A stretch of DNA of 64,000 nt from Saussurea involucrata. Its lineage: Eukaryota; Streptophyta; Magnoliopsida; Asterales; Asteraceae. The stretch's first letter is position 1. The number at the start of each line of letters is the position of its first letter. Below are positions 41,901 through 52,833 of the stretch, one piece after another. The translations under genes were made by a program, and so were the position numbers. Where the stretch lies: positions 8,684,501 through 8,748,500 of the forward strand of contig CM066315.1 of the NCBI GenBank assembly GCA_033807775.1, given 5' to 3'. The notes under the pieces are model-generated. The model was not told the origin of the DNA, made no database searches, and saw only the letters and a program-made list of their open reading frames with translations.

Positions 41901-44183
41901 ATATATAAAGATTGATTAATCAACAATATATGAAACAAATTTCATCAAAGTGAGAAATACATGAAACAATTTCATTGTTACATAGAAACAAAAATATATG
42001 AAACAATTTCATCAAAAAAGGAATTATATGAAACAATTTCATCATTTGAAACACTTTCATGAAACAATTTCATTCAATTAAACATTGAAAATAAGAGTTT
42101 GTACGGTTTGTTAGATTTCACTGGTTTGTAAAATAGTTTTGGCCAATGTAATAAACTTGTTACGGATCCATCCAAATTAATCCAGTCGTTACCTAAGCCT
42201 AGAGTTTGGAAAGTATATTCTAGGAGGCCCAAAGGAGTAGAAGGAAATACAGGCCCAATAGTTGCAAATAATGTATAGAGCGAGGGGGGGTATTAAATAG
42301 ACAAGGAGAATGGTGAGAAAGGCATGAAAAAGTATTCTGTTAGTTTGTTGGCTCTTAGCATAGCTATAGAGAGAGGGAGTATTCCCTGGAGTTGGTTACT
42401 TCCTTTTCCATTGTTATCGTTTCCTATTTTCAAATAATCATTCAGTACCATTTCCCTATTTCAATTTCTCTGTTCTATCTAGTTTGTACGGTTTGTTAGA
42501 TTTCACTGGTTTGTAAAATAGTTTTGGCCTATATACATATATGTAATAAACTGAACTAATCTTATACTTTCATATGCATCGATGAATGACATAGTATGTT
42601 TTCTATCCCCAAAAGGGCCAAAACCAAAAACTTTCCCACTCAAATTCTTCTAAAAGTTTTATGTCAGAGCCCTGAGAAACTATATGCAGTGATGGATCCA
42701 TGGGAAAGAAATATTATGATGTTGAAGTTATACAACCTAGCAAACAACCAGTTATAATACTATGTTCCAGTTTAATATAATCCAATTTGTGATATTTACC
42801 TCTACCTTCTTTAATAAAGGTAACTGCCTCGTGGCTCCCAGCAAACTAGCCAGTTAACAAATCTAGACAGATAATAATCATGATAGTTCTATCATAATCT
42901 AAATATGTAATTATCTTCGTTCAAAATGATAGCATACTCGTATTCATATTTGATACCTTCAGGCGCTGAGAAAGATCTTTGAAACCCTTAACAAGCTGGG
43001 GCCAAAGACGTTCACGGTTGGAACTCTCCATACCTTCTAGCTTTCCCATTGCCTCTGTCCACATTATCTGGCAATCACAAACTATCCGCCAAGCTTAGCA
43101 AAATCCAATTTCGAAGATAAAAACCAGGGAAATATTTTCTAAGATATCTAAAATCCAGATTCAGAGAATGAAACCAACAAGAAAGGATACAAGTAAACAT
43201 ACATCTGATACACCAGCAGGCTTTGTCCTAAATTGCGGATCACTCACACTGAACAGCAAGTGCTGCAAACCATAAACACCAGGTAAGCTTCCATGTTGAA
43301 GAACAAGCAAGAATATGCCATAGATAATAGGTAAAAAATTTATAGTTATTCAATGCTATGCAGTTTCTACTTTCAGTTATTGAATATGTGATTTTTAAAC
43401 ATGCCGATTTTACAACATAGTGGAAAAACACTAGAATTAAAATCCAAAAGAAAACTAATAACTTTAAGAAGCCCATTTCTGCAATTGCCTTAGATATGGC
43501 AGAACAATAATGTCTGCAATTCTATGTAAAACTGATCACATTAACACTTTAGGCCAAAGCTGCTAAATACAAAAGAAGTCCCACCTTAAACGCAAACTTA
43601 GGGTTTGCAATGTCATCCTTGTAAGCATCAAGTATTGCCTGATGAGAGACACAACAAACAAGTCAACGCGCTACATAAATAGAGTAATTCAGACAGTTAA
43701 CCAACAATTAGGGTTAGGGTTTCAATTATTGAAAGTGTAGTATAAATATGAAAACATTACTTGAATGTCTCGATCAGCGAGAGAGAAAGGGAGCGGGGCA
43801 ACGGGAGCCATCTGAGTGGTCAACTGAGCATTAAACGGCGTCGCAGCAGGAGTCATCTGGCCGAAAGGATTACTATTAGGCTGCGTTGTTGCCCCAAACG
43901 GAGTCGAAAATCCAAAAGGGCTCGAGCTCTGTTGCTGAAAGGGAGACGGTTGCTGTTGTTGTTGTTGTTGCTGCTGTTGTTGAGAGAAAGGAGTGGAGAA
44001 GAGTGATGTACCGAAGCCGGTGGCGAATGAAGGCGTTGACGGCGTTCCGAAGGCTGGGGTTGTGGAAGGAGTGCCGAATGCGGGGGTGGATGAGGGAGTG
44101 CCGAAGGTGGAGGATGGAGTGCCAAAAGCAGGGGTGGCGGAGGGAGTGCCGAAGGGGGAGGAGGATGCCTGAGCTCCGAACAT
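38991..44183 (-). CDS. NUP54: Nuclear pore protein NUP54
   Basis: Nine exons on the minus strand: 43761-44183, 43585-43638, 43203-43262, 42957-43067, 40317-40382, 40143-40229, 39919-40020, 39692-39838 and 38991-39101. All have GT-AG borders, total 386 aa, and every intron is phase 0. Exon 1 encodes FG repeats (MFGAQASSSPFGTPS, repeated PAFGTPS), a run of 11 Gln and SSPFGFSTPFG. The rest is helical: AILDAYKDD, HLLFSVSDPQFRTKPAGVSD, IMWTEAMGKLEGM, LWPQLVKGFKDLSQRLK, RLPLTKGEAELAEKL, GSGAELSRRVQ and LPGSTKIHEQSLADM. This order and length match plant NUP54, which sits in the central Nup62-54-58 channel complex of the nuclear pore. The FG part helps form the permeability barrier and the helices assemble the complex. 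Intron 4 (40383-42956) is 2.6 kb and contains repeats. Confidence 0.96.
39180..39640 (-). repeat. SINE-like fragments in NUP54 intron 8
   Basis: GTGTACCCGGCTATGTATAG-ACTAATCCCGACAA (39191-39225) and a CCCGCAGGTGGGGTCCACTA-CCCTGGGGAGTAGAGCGGC segment (39577-39615) look like parts of tRNA-derived SINEs. I found no full ends or target duplications. Confidence 0.35.
41750..42145. mobile_element. MITE-like repeat in NUP54 intron 4
   Basis: Left TTTTACAAACCTGTGAAATC-TAACAAACCGTACAAACC is answered in inverse near 42100-42135 by GGTTTGTTAGATTTCACTGG-TTTGTAAAATAG, giving a long inverted pair around AT-rich sequence full of ATGAAACAATTTCATCA repeats. A further copy of the right end occurs alone at 42482-42528. 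Confidence 0.6.
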
Positions 44184-44293
44184 TGTGACGGAGCACGGCA
44201 GAGGGACTGGGAGGAGACCTAAATGGGAGAGTATGTATTGCCGCCAATTTTTTTGAGGGACTTTGCGTGTGTTTTGATGGAAGTGTGGTTTTA

Positions 44294-44865
44294 GAGCATC
44301 TTCAAACTTGAAACCAAAAAACACACTAAAAACACCAATTTTGGTGGACCCAAACCTTAACTCTAACCATGTTCTAAAAAAAACACTAAATTTGTGGACC
44401 TCATCTTAAAATAAGGTATTTTATTTACTATTAACTATTTTTAATAACAATAATTATAATTTGTAAATATAATAATAAATAATCAGTAATTAATTTATTT
44501 AATAAAGACCGATAAAAATAAAAAAGATAATTTTTTAATTGATCATACATTTAAATAAAATTACATCAATTCAAATAACACAAATTAAAAGCATAATTAA
44601 ATAAGTAAATTGGTTTACATTTAATTTATTTAATCAAAATTATTTTATAAATATCAAATTTATTTAATTAAATTGGTTTTACAAATTCATTAATTAAATC
44701 TATTTAATTGATTTAATGGTGGGACCATCAAATATGGCGGTCAAGAATCAACCGGCATATTTGTCGTTCATTTTCATCGGTCGGCAAAAACAAAACCAAA
44801 TTGGCGGTCGGTTGGAGCGTCGTGGGCCGCTAAAAATGGAAATTGGCGGTCCGTTGGAGATGCTC
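44294..44865. mobile_element. MITE with GAGCATCTTCAA ends and TTA flanks
   Basis: The left GAGCATCTTCAA and the right TTGGAGATGCTC are inverted. TTA flanks both (44291-44293 and 44866-44868), the duplication of PIF/Harbinger (Tourist-like) elements. It lies about 110 bp upstream of the NUP54 start and may include promoter sequence. Confidence 0.65.
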
Positions 44866-44880
44866 TTAGGCGTGATTGAG

Positions 44881-45268
44881 AGCATCTTCAACGCCTGCTC
44901 TAAAATAGAAAAAATATGGATTTTAGCAATTTTTTGCTCCAACAGCGATGCTGTCTTGTATGCTAAAATATAGAAAAAATGAGAGAGGATAAAAATCTCT
45001 AAATTTAGAGAAATTTTCTTGTATGCTAAAATTAGAGAAAAGATGAAAGAGAAATAATATTTTATTTTTTCCACCAATACGAAACATTTGAATTAAAAGG
45101 TTAAGGAGAGATAAATAATATTTTATTAATGTATTGAACTATTAATTATTTTAATATTTTAATTAATACTACAATCTCTAAAATTAAGTTGAAAACAAAC
45201 TTTTTTAGAGATTTTGACTTTTGATACTTTATTCTAGAAAAAAATATAGCATAGCTGTTGGAGATGCT
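44881..45268. mobile_element. Second GAGCATCTTCAACG MITE
   Basis: The left AGCATCTTCAACGCCTGCT pairs in inverse with AGCATAGCTGTTGGAGATGCT. It is the same terminus family as its left neighbour, only about 15 bp away. The interior is AT-rich and has imperfect internal inversion (TTCTTGTATGCTAAAAT repeats). Confidence 0.6.
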
Positions 45269-46172
45269 CTCAGAATGTTGGGTTTTTAGGATTTATAATT
45301 ACATTCAATTGTATTTTTTTTATAAAATAGTTGATAAATGTTTTTGAAATATTTTTACTAACAAGTTTTATGAAATCTTACAAAATACAATTTATTCCTT
45401 ATGGGATTTTTAATCCCATGTTTGTGGGATTTGATTTTATTTAAATCCTTGGATTTAAATTTTAGACTTTCATTAAACTAGGTCGATGTTATTTGAATCC
45501 CTTTTAATATCATAATCAAGTTAAATCATTTATTGAAGATGTAAAAAGTAGATGTTGATGTGTGTGAGAAGAAAATTACAAGATAAGGGTGCATAGGGAT
45601 GCAATTAGCCTCCATAAACTAAACGCAAGATTGAAATATAATCAATTCCAAAGTTTGCAAACCAAACAGGTATTCAGGGTTTTAATTTGACATTACTAGT
45701 TTCATTCGATCAACCTTGTCTGAAGATAACAAAATGCGCTTTTGTTTCACTCGATACGTTCACACTAAGATTTAACAACTGATTCTGTCATGTCTCGTCT
45801 TGTTTTGATTATGAAGCACACCCTGAAAAATAGCAACTCTTTGAGGGAGAAGACATATATGATTGTATCATATTTCTTTTGGATCCTACTTTCAAGTAGG
45901 AGATATTAAATTTGATTGGTTTCATATACATCTTACTTTGTTCAAACCTCCCCTCCAAATAAGATATACCTGCTGCTTTACAACAATAATGAAAAAATCA
46001 AATACAAAAGAGTTTTTTCTTGCATATTTCCACAAATTCATTCATTTATTATTGCAAAATAATGTCATTTCAGTAATTTCACAAGCACACAACAAATTTT
46101 TAACAAAATTCCAAATACAATCATAGTCAAAAAAATACAATCCAAACAAAAGTCCTTGTGATAATTAAGTCA
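45269..46172. other. Intergenic DNA downstream of the kelch gene
   Basis: AT-rich, with a GTTTGCAAACCAAACAGG-type MITE end near 45653. No gene recognised. Confidence 0.5.
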
Positions 46173-47828
46173 CTACGCCTTAATTGTAACACAACATAAA
46201 CACAAACCAGAGGGCTTAATCTTTGAAGTCTGCCATTCAGACCCAGGAGCTGCATTTGGGTCATACAGCAATGTGCTGAATCCTCCCTGCTCTTCTTCCA
46301 GTGAGAAAAGCAACAACTTATCTTCCATGATTCCAAACCGGAATCCAACACTCGAGCTTCCAATCACCGGGACCGACGCCATCTTCCACGAGTTATCCTG
46401 CGGGTTAAATATCGCCAGTTTTCGTTGGTTCTTCCATTCCATACAAAACAGCTTCTTTCCCACCACCGCGTGAGCCGTCACCATCACACATCCGTTTTTC
46501 ATCTCACACCACGTGTGCTTTTCGGGGTTGTAAACGTCGACGAACCTTGAATTTCCAATGGTGAAACTTGACCGTCCACCCATTACGTAGAGCTTACCTT
46601 CGAACCCGCACGCGAAACAACCCCACCGTGGCCGCCTAAGTGACTCGATCACCGTCCACTTGTCGGCTTCGGGGTTATACACCTCAGCACACGACAAAGA
46701 CTCTCCATCCACCCCGTAGCCTCCAACGGCATATACCACACCGTTGACTTCCGCACAAGCGAAATCATACCGAGGCACGTTCATGTTTGCGATCTTGCTC
46801 CAGCTGCAATCACGGTATTATTATAATTCACTTACTCCCACAAAATCGTGAAGATATGTTTATACCAAAATAAACCAAACGAACCCAGTATACCCCACAC
46901 AGATGTAGGGATCTGGGAGGATATTGATGTACGCAGACCAGACCAAACCAAATCAAACAAACTCAGTAAGCAGTTGCTGAATGGTTTGGTGCAGAATGAT
47001 TAAGAGGCTCTTTTGATACGGTGCAAAATGAAATATGGTTGTTTGGTAATTGTTCAAAATGAAATTAGGGCACTGAATGGTAAAGGGAGACCCAAGATAC
47101 AAAATCATTCAGAGAGTTTTTAAGAGGCAGACTATTTTTTTGCCAAACAAAATTCACCTCTTAGCGATTCAGAGGCTGCCTCTTAATGGAACTATTAAGA
47201 GGTAAACAAACAGCCCCTAAGTCCCACCAAGAGGTGGGGTCCGTGGGGATGTAGCAAGACCTTTTTCGAGCAAACATTCTCATATATATTCAAGAATCAT
47301 ACAATAAAAATAGAAGTTATCGAGATACAAGATAACAAACCTGTTAAGGCAAGAATCATATTGGTAGACATCGGAGGAGACAGAGCCGACGCCATCAAGC
47401 ATCGAATAACCCGCCATGACGATAAGCTTCCCATTGAGAATCACAACCCCGAAGCCCGCTTTTACGGGGCCCGGCATCTGAGGGAGGACATAACGTTTAT
47501 GTCCAAGACAATCCAAGACCTCCCAACGGGTCCCATCTCCTTCAGCATCCATAGTCAAAACATAAAGCCACTCCTCAAGCAAACCAGCAAGTTTTCGAAC
47601 AACAATAAGTTCGTTGCTCTTAATAAAAGACCTCCATCTCCTCGAGACACCTCCCATTGTTGGGAAGTATGACCGGGGAACAAGGGCAAGACAGTACTTT
47701 GCCACATCATCGGGCAGCCCGGGCAAGATCGGGCAGTCAAAATCATCATCAACCTGAGAATGAAAACAAGAATCGGTCTTCTTGACCAATTTGGAGATGC
47801 ACATCTCTCCACAAACAGATTCAGGCAT
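46173..47828 (-). CDS. F-box/kelch-repeat protein, At1g67480-like
   Basis: Two exons, 47341-47828 and 46173-46803, joined by a phase-2 GT-AG intron of 537 bp, give 372 aa. The F-box at about 36-80 begins PGLPDDVAKYCLALVPRSYF and includes WRSFIKS. Kelch repeats follow: VVILNGKLIVMAGY, CAEVNGVVYAVGGYGVDGES, CGFEGKLYVMGGRSSFTIG and HAVVGKKLFCMEWKNQRK. The sequence follows Arabidopsis At1g67480 closely in order and length. I chose ATG 47828 because the frame further upstream has no ATG before its stop. F-box/kelch proteins are SCF ubiquitin-ligase substrate receptors: the F-box binds ASK1/SKP1 and the kelch propeller the target. The target here is unknown. The 5' UTR probably contains a long intron. 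Confidence 0.95.
46970..47217. repeat. MITE-like repeat in the kelch gene intron
   Basis: Contains TTGGTGCAGAATGATTAAGA and ends AGAGGTAAACAAACAGCCCC. A related stretch lies at 49330-49430 (GGTTTGATGCAAAATGATTA). Ends are not fully paired. Confidence 0.4.
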
Positions 47829-50400
47829 ATCTAAGTGCAAAAGGCTAAATTCTTCAGAGTTGATCAATTGATTTCTTCCCAATTAGAAGAAAAGAATACG
47901 GAAAAAATTGATTACAAAAATTCATGATAGCCTTCAGTTATAGGAATTTTACGAGGCCAATGCATGCACGAGGTTGCGGTACTAATGACTTGAGTTGTAA
48001 AAGCAGATGATTTTTTGTGTCTTGTCCAATCTGATTCAAATTCCATGCCAATTGTTCGGTTCCTAGAGTAGTTTCCCGTCTTTCTTCCACCCCCAAGTTC
48101 GAAATTTTCTGACTTGCTCCTAACCCAACAGAGTGACCAATCTACACATATTAAATACAAATGGTACACCATGAATCAAATCATAAAACAAAAACAAAAA
48201 AAACACAATTGACTTTTAGATAAAAAAAAATTCAAATTCAATATCAAGATTGATCTTGGTACGAATTCAAGAATCAGTGTTGTTTCAAATGAGGGTAGTT
48301 ATTAATAATTTAGTTTTGTCTCATTTTTGCCCCATCTTGATCCACCTATTTTGGTGGAACAGAAAAAAAAAAGTATTTTTTTGTCCCATCCGGTCCCAGT
48401 CCCATGTTGGAACATACGTGGAACGGTTAGTTTTTGTACCGTCCCATGTTGCGTCAAACGTGGGACAGTGAGTTTTTGTACCGTCTCATGTCGCGTCAAA
48501 CTTGGCACAGTGAGTTTTTGTACCGTCCCATGTCACGTCAAACGTGGGACAGTGAGTTTTGTCTGTCCCATGTCGCATCAAACGTGGGATGGTAAGTTTT
48601 GTCCTGTCCTTACTGTCTTGTCTCATGTACCAAGACTGAGTTATTATCATTTGCTCGAAAAATTATACCGATTTTGGATTCATAGTGTACATAGAAGAGG
48701 AAATATAATAATTAGAAAGTGGATTATACCAGCCAAGGCCATAGAAATTAGCTTAACCCCCTGTAACTTCCATTTTATCTATATTTGCACACAATCACCT
48801 GCAATGAAAATAAAATGAGGGTACTTTAGATAATGATCCAAGCAAAGTTTTCAAACTATTCTTGATATTTAAAGATTATGGTATATTTAGCAACAAGAAA
48901 GTGTCATTCATTGATTGTTATCATGGGTTGACTAATTATGTCGATAATTATCGTATGCACAATCAATGTTGCTTCATTTATGTGCTTAATTTCGAACATG
49001 TGGCATATCTATTAGATTAGACTATAATTGATCAAAGTTATTTAGATTCAGCCACAAATTTACAAGAAAAGCATTCTAAAAAGGGTAGATGTAGAAACAC
49101 ACCTACCCACAAGATACCAGCCACCCACCCAAGTCCCAACCCCACCAAACACCAAAATAATTAATTCAACACAAAAGGGAAGAAGAAGAAGAAGAAGAAG
49201 AAGAAACAACATAGAAGGAGAAGCTATGAGTCCTACATCAATTAAACCTACATTACAACTCAACAATAAGCATGATTAGGTTAACCAAATTAATCATTAG
49301 TTTTATTCAAAATGTGTTCCACTTGAAACTAAAAGGGGTTGTTTTGTAGTTGTTAATTGGTTTGATGCAAAATGATTAAGAGGCTCTGAATGATATAGTG
49401 CAGAATGAAATATGGTTGTTTGGTAAATCTTCTAAATGGACGGTCTGAAAGACAACAAATTACCATTTTAACACCATACACATCGTTACATCCATTTTCA
49501 AAGGACAAATCTAAGGCAACCACCAAATGTAAATATTGGGTGGTTTTTTTCTCACATCAACGGTCTTTCGTTTCTTAAAAGAAAAAGATGATGACTTTGC
49601 CATAACTTTGGTCTTTTCTTCTATTACTAACTGTATTTCTCTTCATAAAAGAGAAAGATAATGTGTGTTGCCATAACTTCGGCCATTAGCATAGATTTAT
49701 TCTTCAAAACTAGAGACATTTTTTACTATTGGATCCTAAATAAAGGTCAAAACTCATCTCTAACTTCAGAATTATAGGCACAAAAGTCAAAGCTTTTCTC
49801 TATCTTCATAAGTATGGGGATTACTGCATATACAAGCCCAAAACCATAAGTTGACCTACATACGTTAGTTCTTACGGATGATTGAATTTAACGAAATAAA
49901 ACTAGATTGGATAATGGTGATCAATTGTTTCTTCACATAGGTTATTTAATCAACAGCATTGAATTCATACAACACATAGACAACGCAACAAATTAGGAAC
50001 AAAATCGATTCAAATGGGTAATACCATAAGGGGGAAAAGGATGATGGATCTAAAACAAAGAAAAAAACCAAGATCTTATGCAGAAATATACACGAATTAA
50101 ATAAAGCAATTAGATCTAACATATATTAACATAACGAAACAAAAAAAACAGGAGTCCGACTTGGATCTTACGCTACGATTTCCATAATACAAGCAGCAGA
50201 ATCATGAAAAACACGAAAATACGAAATATCCAGATCGAGTTACTCGATTAATGTTCTGAAAACGTCTGATTAGATCTTACAATGGCAGGAAGAAATCAGA
50301 TTAAATCGTAAAATCGAAAAAACATAAAAATCCCAAATCAAAATTACGTCGAAACATACAAGTACAACCATGAACAAAAAACACGAATGTTTTACCTGAT
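47829..50400 (-). other. Probable 5' UTR part and long 5' intron of the kelch gene
   Basis: No coding gene is visible. On the minus strand an acceptor-like TTTAATATGTGTAG ends near 48137 and a donor-like CATCAG-GTAAAAC lies near 50395-50401. Reading these as one 5' UTR intron of about 2.2 kb is inference. Contents include a 48-bp minisatellite (48404-48612), an AAG microsatellite (49183-49205) and MITE pieces. Confidence 0.4.
48404..48612. repeat. 48-bp minisatellite
   Basis: Four to five imperfect units of the type GTCCCATGTYGCRTCAAACG-TGGGACAGTGAGTTTTTGTACC. They lie inside a fragment resembling the GGGAC-rich MITE at 63161-63489 (shared CCACCTATTTTGGTGGAACA). Confidence 0.75.
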
Positions 50401-50508
50401 GAGACGAGATTTTGAGTGGATTAGATGCCGTTGAATGTGGTAGAAGTGAATGATTAGATGATATGGGTAATGAGTATGATGGCAATGTAGGCGGATTGTA
50501 TATAAAGA
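50401..50508 (-). promoter_or_regulatory. Promoter and first 5' UTR exon, probably of the kelch gene
   Basis: TTTATATA on the minus strand at about 50500-50508 is a good TATA box. It is followed by a CA/CT-rich leader and a splice-donor-like CAG-GTAAAAC. No ORF starts here, so it fits a non-coding first exon of the gene at 46173-47828. The link is not proven. Confidence 0.45.
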
Positions 50509-51720
50509 CCCTAAAAACAAGGTGTATGGATAAAATTTTGACAGAATCAGACCCACGTCAGTCGATGTCAGGATTGATAAATGAAATGAAATGAGATGAG
50601 ATTTGAACCCTCAAGCGGTAATGAAAGCGACCAGAATTTGTGCTGCATTTTACCCCATTTTTTTATCTTGTCAATGGAAAAAAGGAGAAGCTCGTGGTTC
50701 AAAAATCTTCAATCATTTCAATGGTTATCTTTTTCCTTCCATGTTGAACAAAAATAAAAAATTATAGTTTTGGTTTATTTATTAAACCAGATTAAATAAA
50801 ATCAGTATATATTATGTTACAATAAAGTTTGGGTACTGTATAGGGTTGAGTTTCGGTAAAAAATTTCAAATTTGGTGAGAAGTGGTTATCAATCGTTAGA
50901 TGAGAAGTTGACGAACATTATGATGAGATTCACCGAGATGCACCAGGTCAATTTTCTTTTAAGCGACAATTCATCGAGGGTGTTTGATTAAAAGTGATCC
51001 AACGGTTTAAAAAAATCTCATATTTCTCACAAAAAATGACACTTCTCACATGATCACATGTCCTGTAAGGTATATGTAGGTGAAGGATTGTGTAAGAGTA
51101 TGAGAATTTAAGTTAACGTGATAAGTTGATCTGAACATTACTTTTAAATCTTAAGTCCACCTATGAATCGTGATTGATTCGATACATCTCATCCTAATGT
51201 GATCCAACGGTTGATAACCACTTCTCGTGTTTTTCATGTTAACTCAACTTCTCATTGAAACTCCCATTATGATTGAGACGTTGTCAATGTAAAGACCTCT
51301 ATTTGATGTTGTTTTGCACAATACATGGTGTATGCAAAGTTGCAAACAGTCAGTTAGGGGTGGCAATGGATCAGGTTTGGTTGAGTTTGAGTTTAACTCA
51401 TTTATTAATTGGGTTAAAAATCTCAACTCAATCCAAATCAATACTTGCATATAAAGTATTTTTTATGTTACGATTATTTGAGATAGGAAGAAAATGGGAA
51501 TATTGAAAGTCAATGGTTTGATATGTTAAGTAGAAGAAATTAAAGAAAACAACGCGTGTTAGGGGTGTTTGGTTTAATTCAATGAATAGGAATGGGAATA
51601 AAAATGAATATATCTAGAAATGGGAATGATTGCATCTATTCCATTGTTTTATATTACATTTCATTGTATTATATTATTGAAGTTGTTTGGTGATGAAAAA
51701 TCAATAGCGTCCATTAAAAA
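50509..51720. other. Intergenic DNA with repeat copies
   Basis: Contains an inverted-oriented copy (50874-51065) of the repeat at 59473-59692 and another fragment of it at 51190-51250 (CCAACGGTTGATAACCACTT). AGGGGTGTTTGGTTTAATTC near 51560 is a MITE end that lost its partner. No gene seen. Confidence 0.5.
50874..51065 (-). repeat. TTCTCACCAAATTTG repeat, left inverted copy
   Basis: The inverse of this stretch aligns with 59473-59692 through GATCATGTGAGAAGTGTCAT, AAACCGTTG, GCTTAAAAGAAAATT and GATAACCACTTCTCA. A MITE is likely. Confidence 0.7.
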
Positions 51721-51721
51721 A

Positions 51722-52246
51722 AATTCACTCATTGTTGTCTTGCACTCATTCATCATCGTAACAAAAAATAGCTTAGCTTTTGCAACAGATGAACTCATTT
51801 TTTCAGTAGTATCTCAAAAAGAAAATACTTAAGAAAAAAGGATGAAATGGATGTGAATTATGGATTGCATTTTATTGATATTTATGGATGAAATTTCATT
51901 GAGGTACAATAATTCAACATTGATGAAACAACCAAGATGAATTGCAACTACAAATTGGTCTTCCAAGTACAATAATTCAACATTGATGAAACAAGCCAAT
52001 GAATTTCAACCACAATTTGGTCTTCCAAGTACAATAATTGTGGAAAAAACAGTAAAAACATGCAAAAATCGTGCAAAAGGGACCAAAAATGAAAATTTCA
52101 CCTCCAAATCACGGCCCCCATCGAGAGGAGGGGCCAAAAGTGTAAAATATATACCACCGCGGGACCAAATCGCGGGCCACATGGGCCTGGTTGCGATCAC
52201 GGACCCTATCAAGGAAAAATGGGGTATTTCTGCAAAATGGGTATTT
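51722..52246 (+). mobile_element. MULE end fragment (same family as 15119-21749)
   Basis: Follows 21131-21690 base by base in long stretches: GCTTTTGCAACAGATGAACT, TTTTTCAGTAGTATCTCAAA, ACAAATTGGTCTTCCAAGTA, then the GC-rich TIR core and GGGTATTT. It includes the start of the transposase gene in inverse and breaks off before the outermost TIR bases, directly at the junction with the LTR element at 52247. Confidence 0.85.
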
Positions 52247-52818
52247 CTAGAAAGCAATCTAGCATACATACCCATATGTAAACACTCTTCCCAGCTCACT
52301 AGGAATTTCATCTCATCCCACTACCCTTGCTACTACGGAATCCCTACTAGCCATAACGAGTTGCCTCGCGAATACCCAATCGCATGTAGCGCGAAACAAA
52401 TAGACATTCGAATACGAGATTCTATCCTAGAACGGTTGGACTCAAACAAGAGCTGCGCAATAGAACTAAATCAAATATTCTAAGGCTATATGATTCTTAC
52501 TGCATACAACCTATAGGGCCTTCACTTAACAACCTACTATAACTAGCATTGATTCCTACTAGCAAGCAATCATCATACAGTACAGTGTCAACAACAGGTA
52601 ATCTAGCATGCATACCCTATGATCTACAAAGCGATAAATACACTAAGTACCGTACCTTTCCCCTTTGGCTCCGGCTGACTGTACACACTGCGCCCTCGAT
52701 CACCGTTTCTCCAACGGGTTTTTCCCTTCTTTTTATTTCCCAAAAACTTTAAAGAAAATCTTATAGCCGCAAACTTGAGATCAAACACACCGAAATGCGT
52801 TTGATTCACTCAAGCTGT

Positions 52819-52830
52819 GCTCTGATACCA
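52819..52830 (-). other. Second primer-binding site, after the inner LTR
   Basis: TGGTATCAGAGC on the minus strand, directly after the left LTR. In an ordinary element nothing like this follows the 3' LTR. Confidence 0.85.
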
Positions 52831-52833
52831 AGT

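Noticed and set aside
52549..52752. Small ORF repeated identically at 57169-57372
   Set aside because: It lies in the duplicated non-coding internal part of the LARD-like element. The pairing reflects the duplication, not a gene family.
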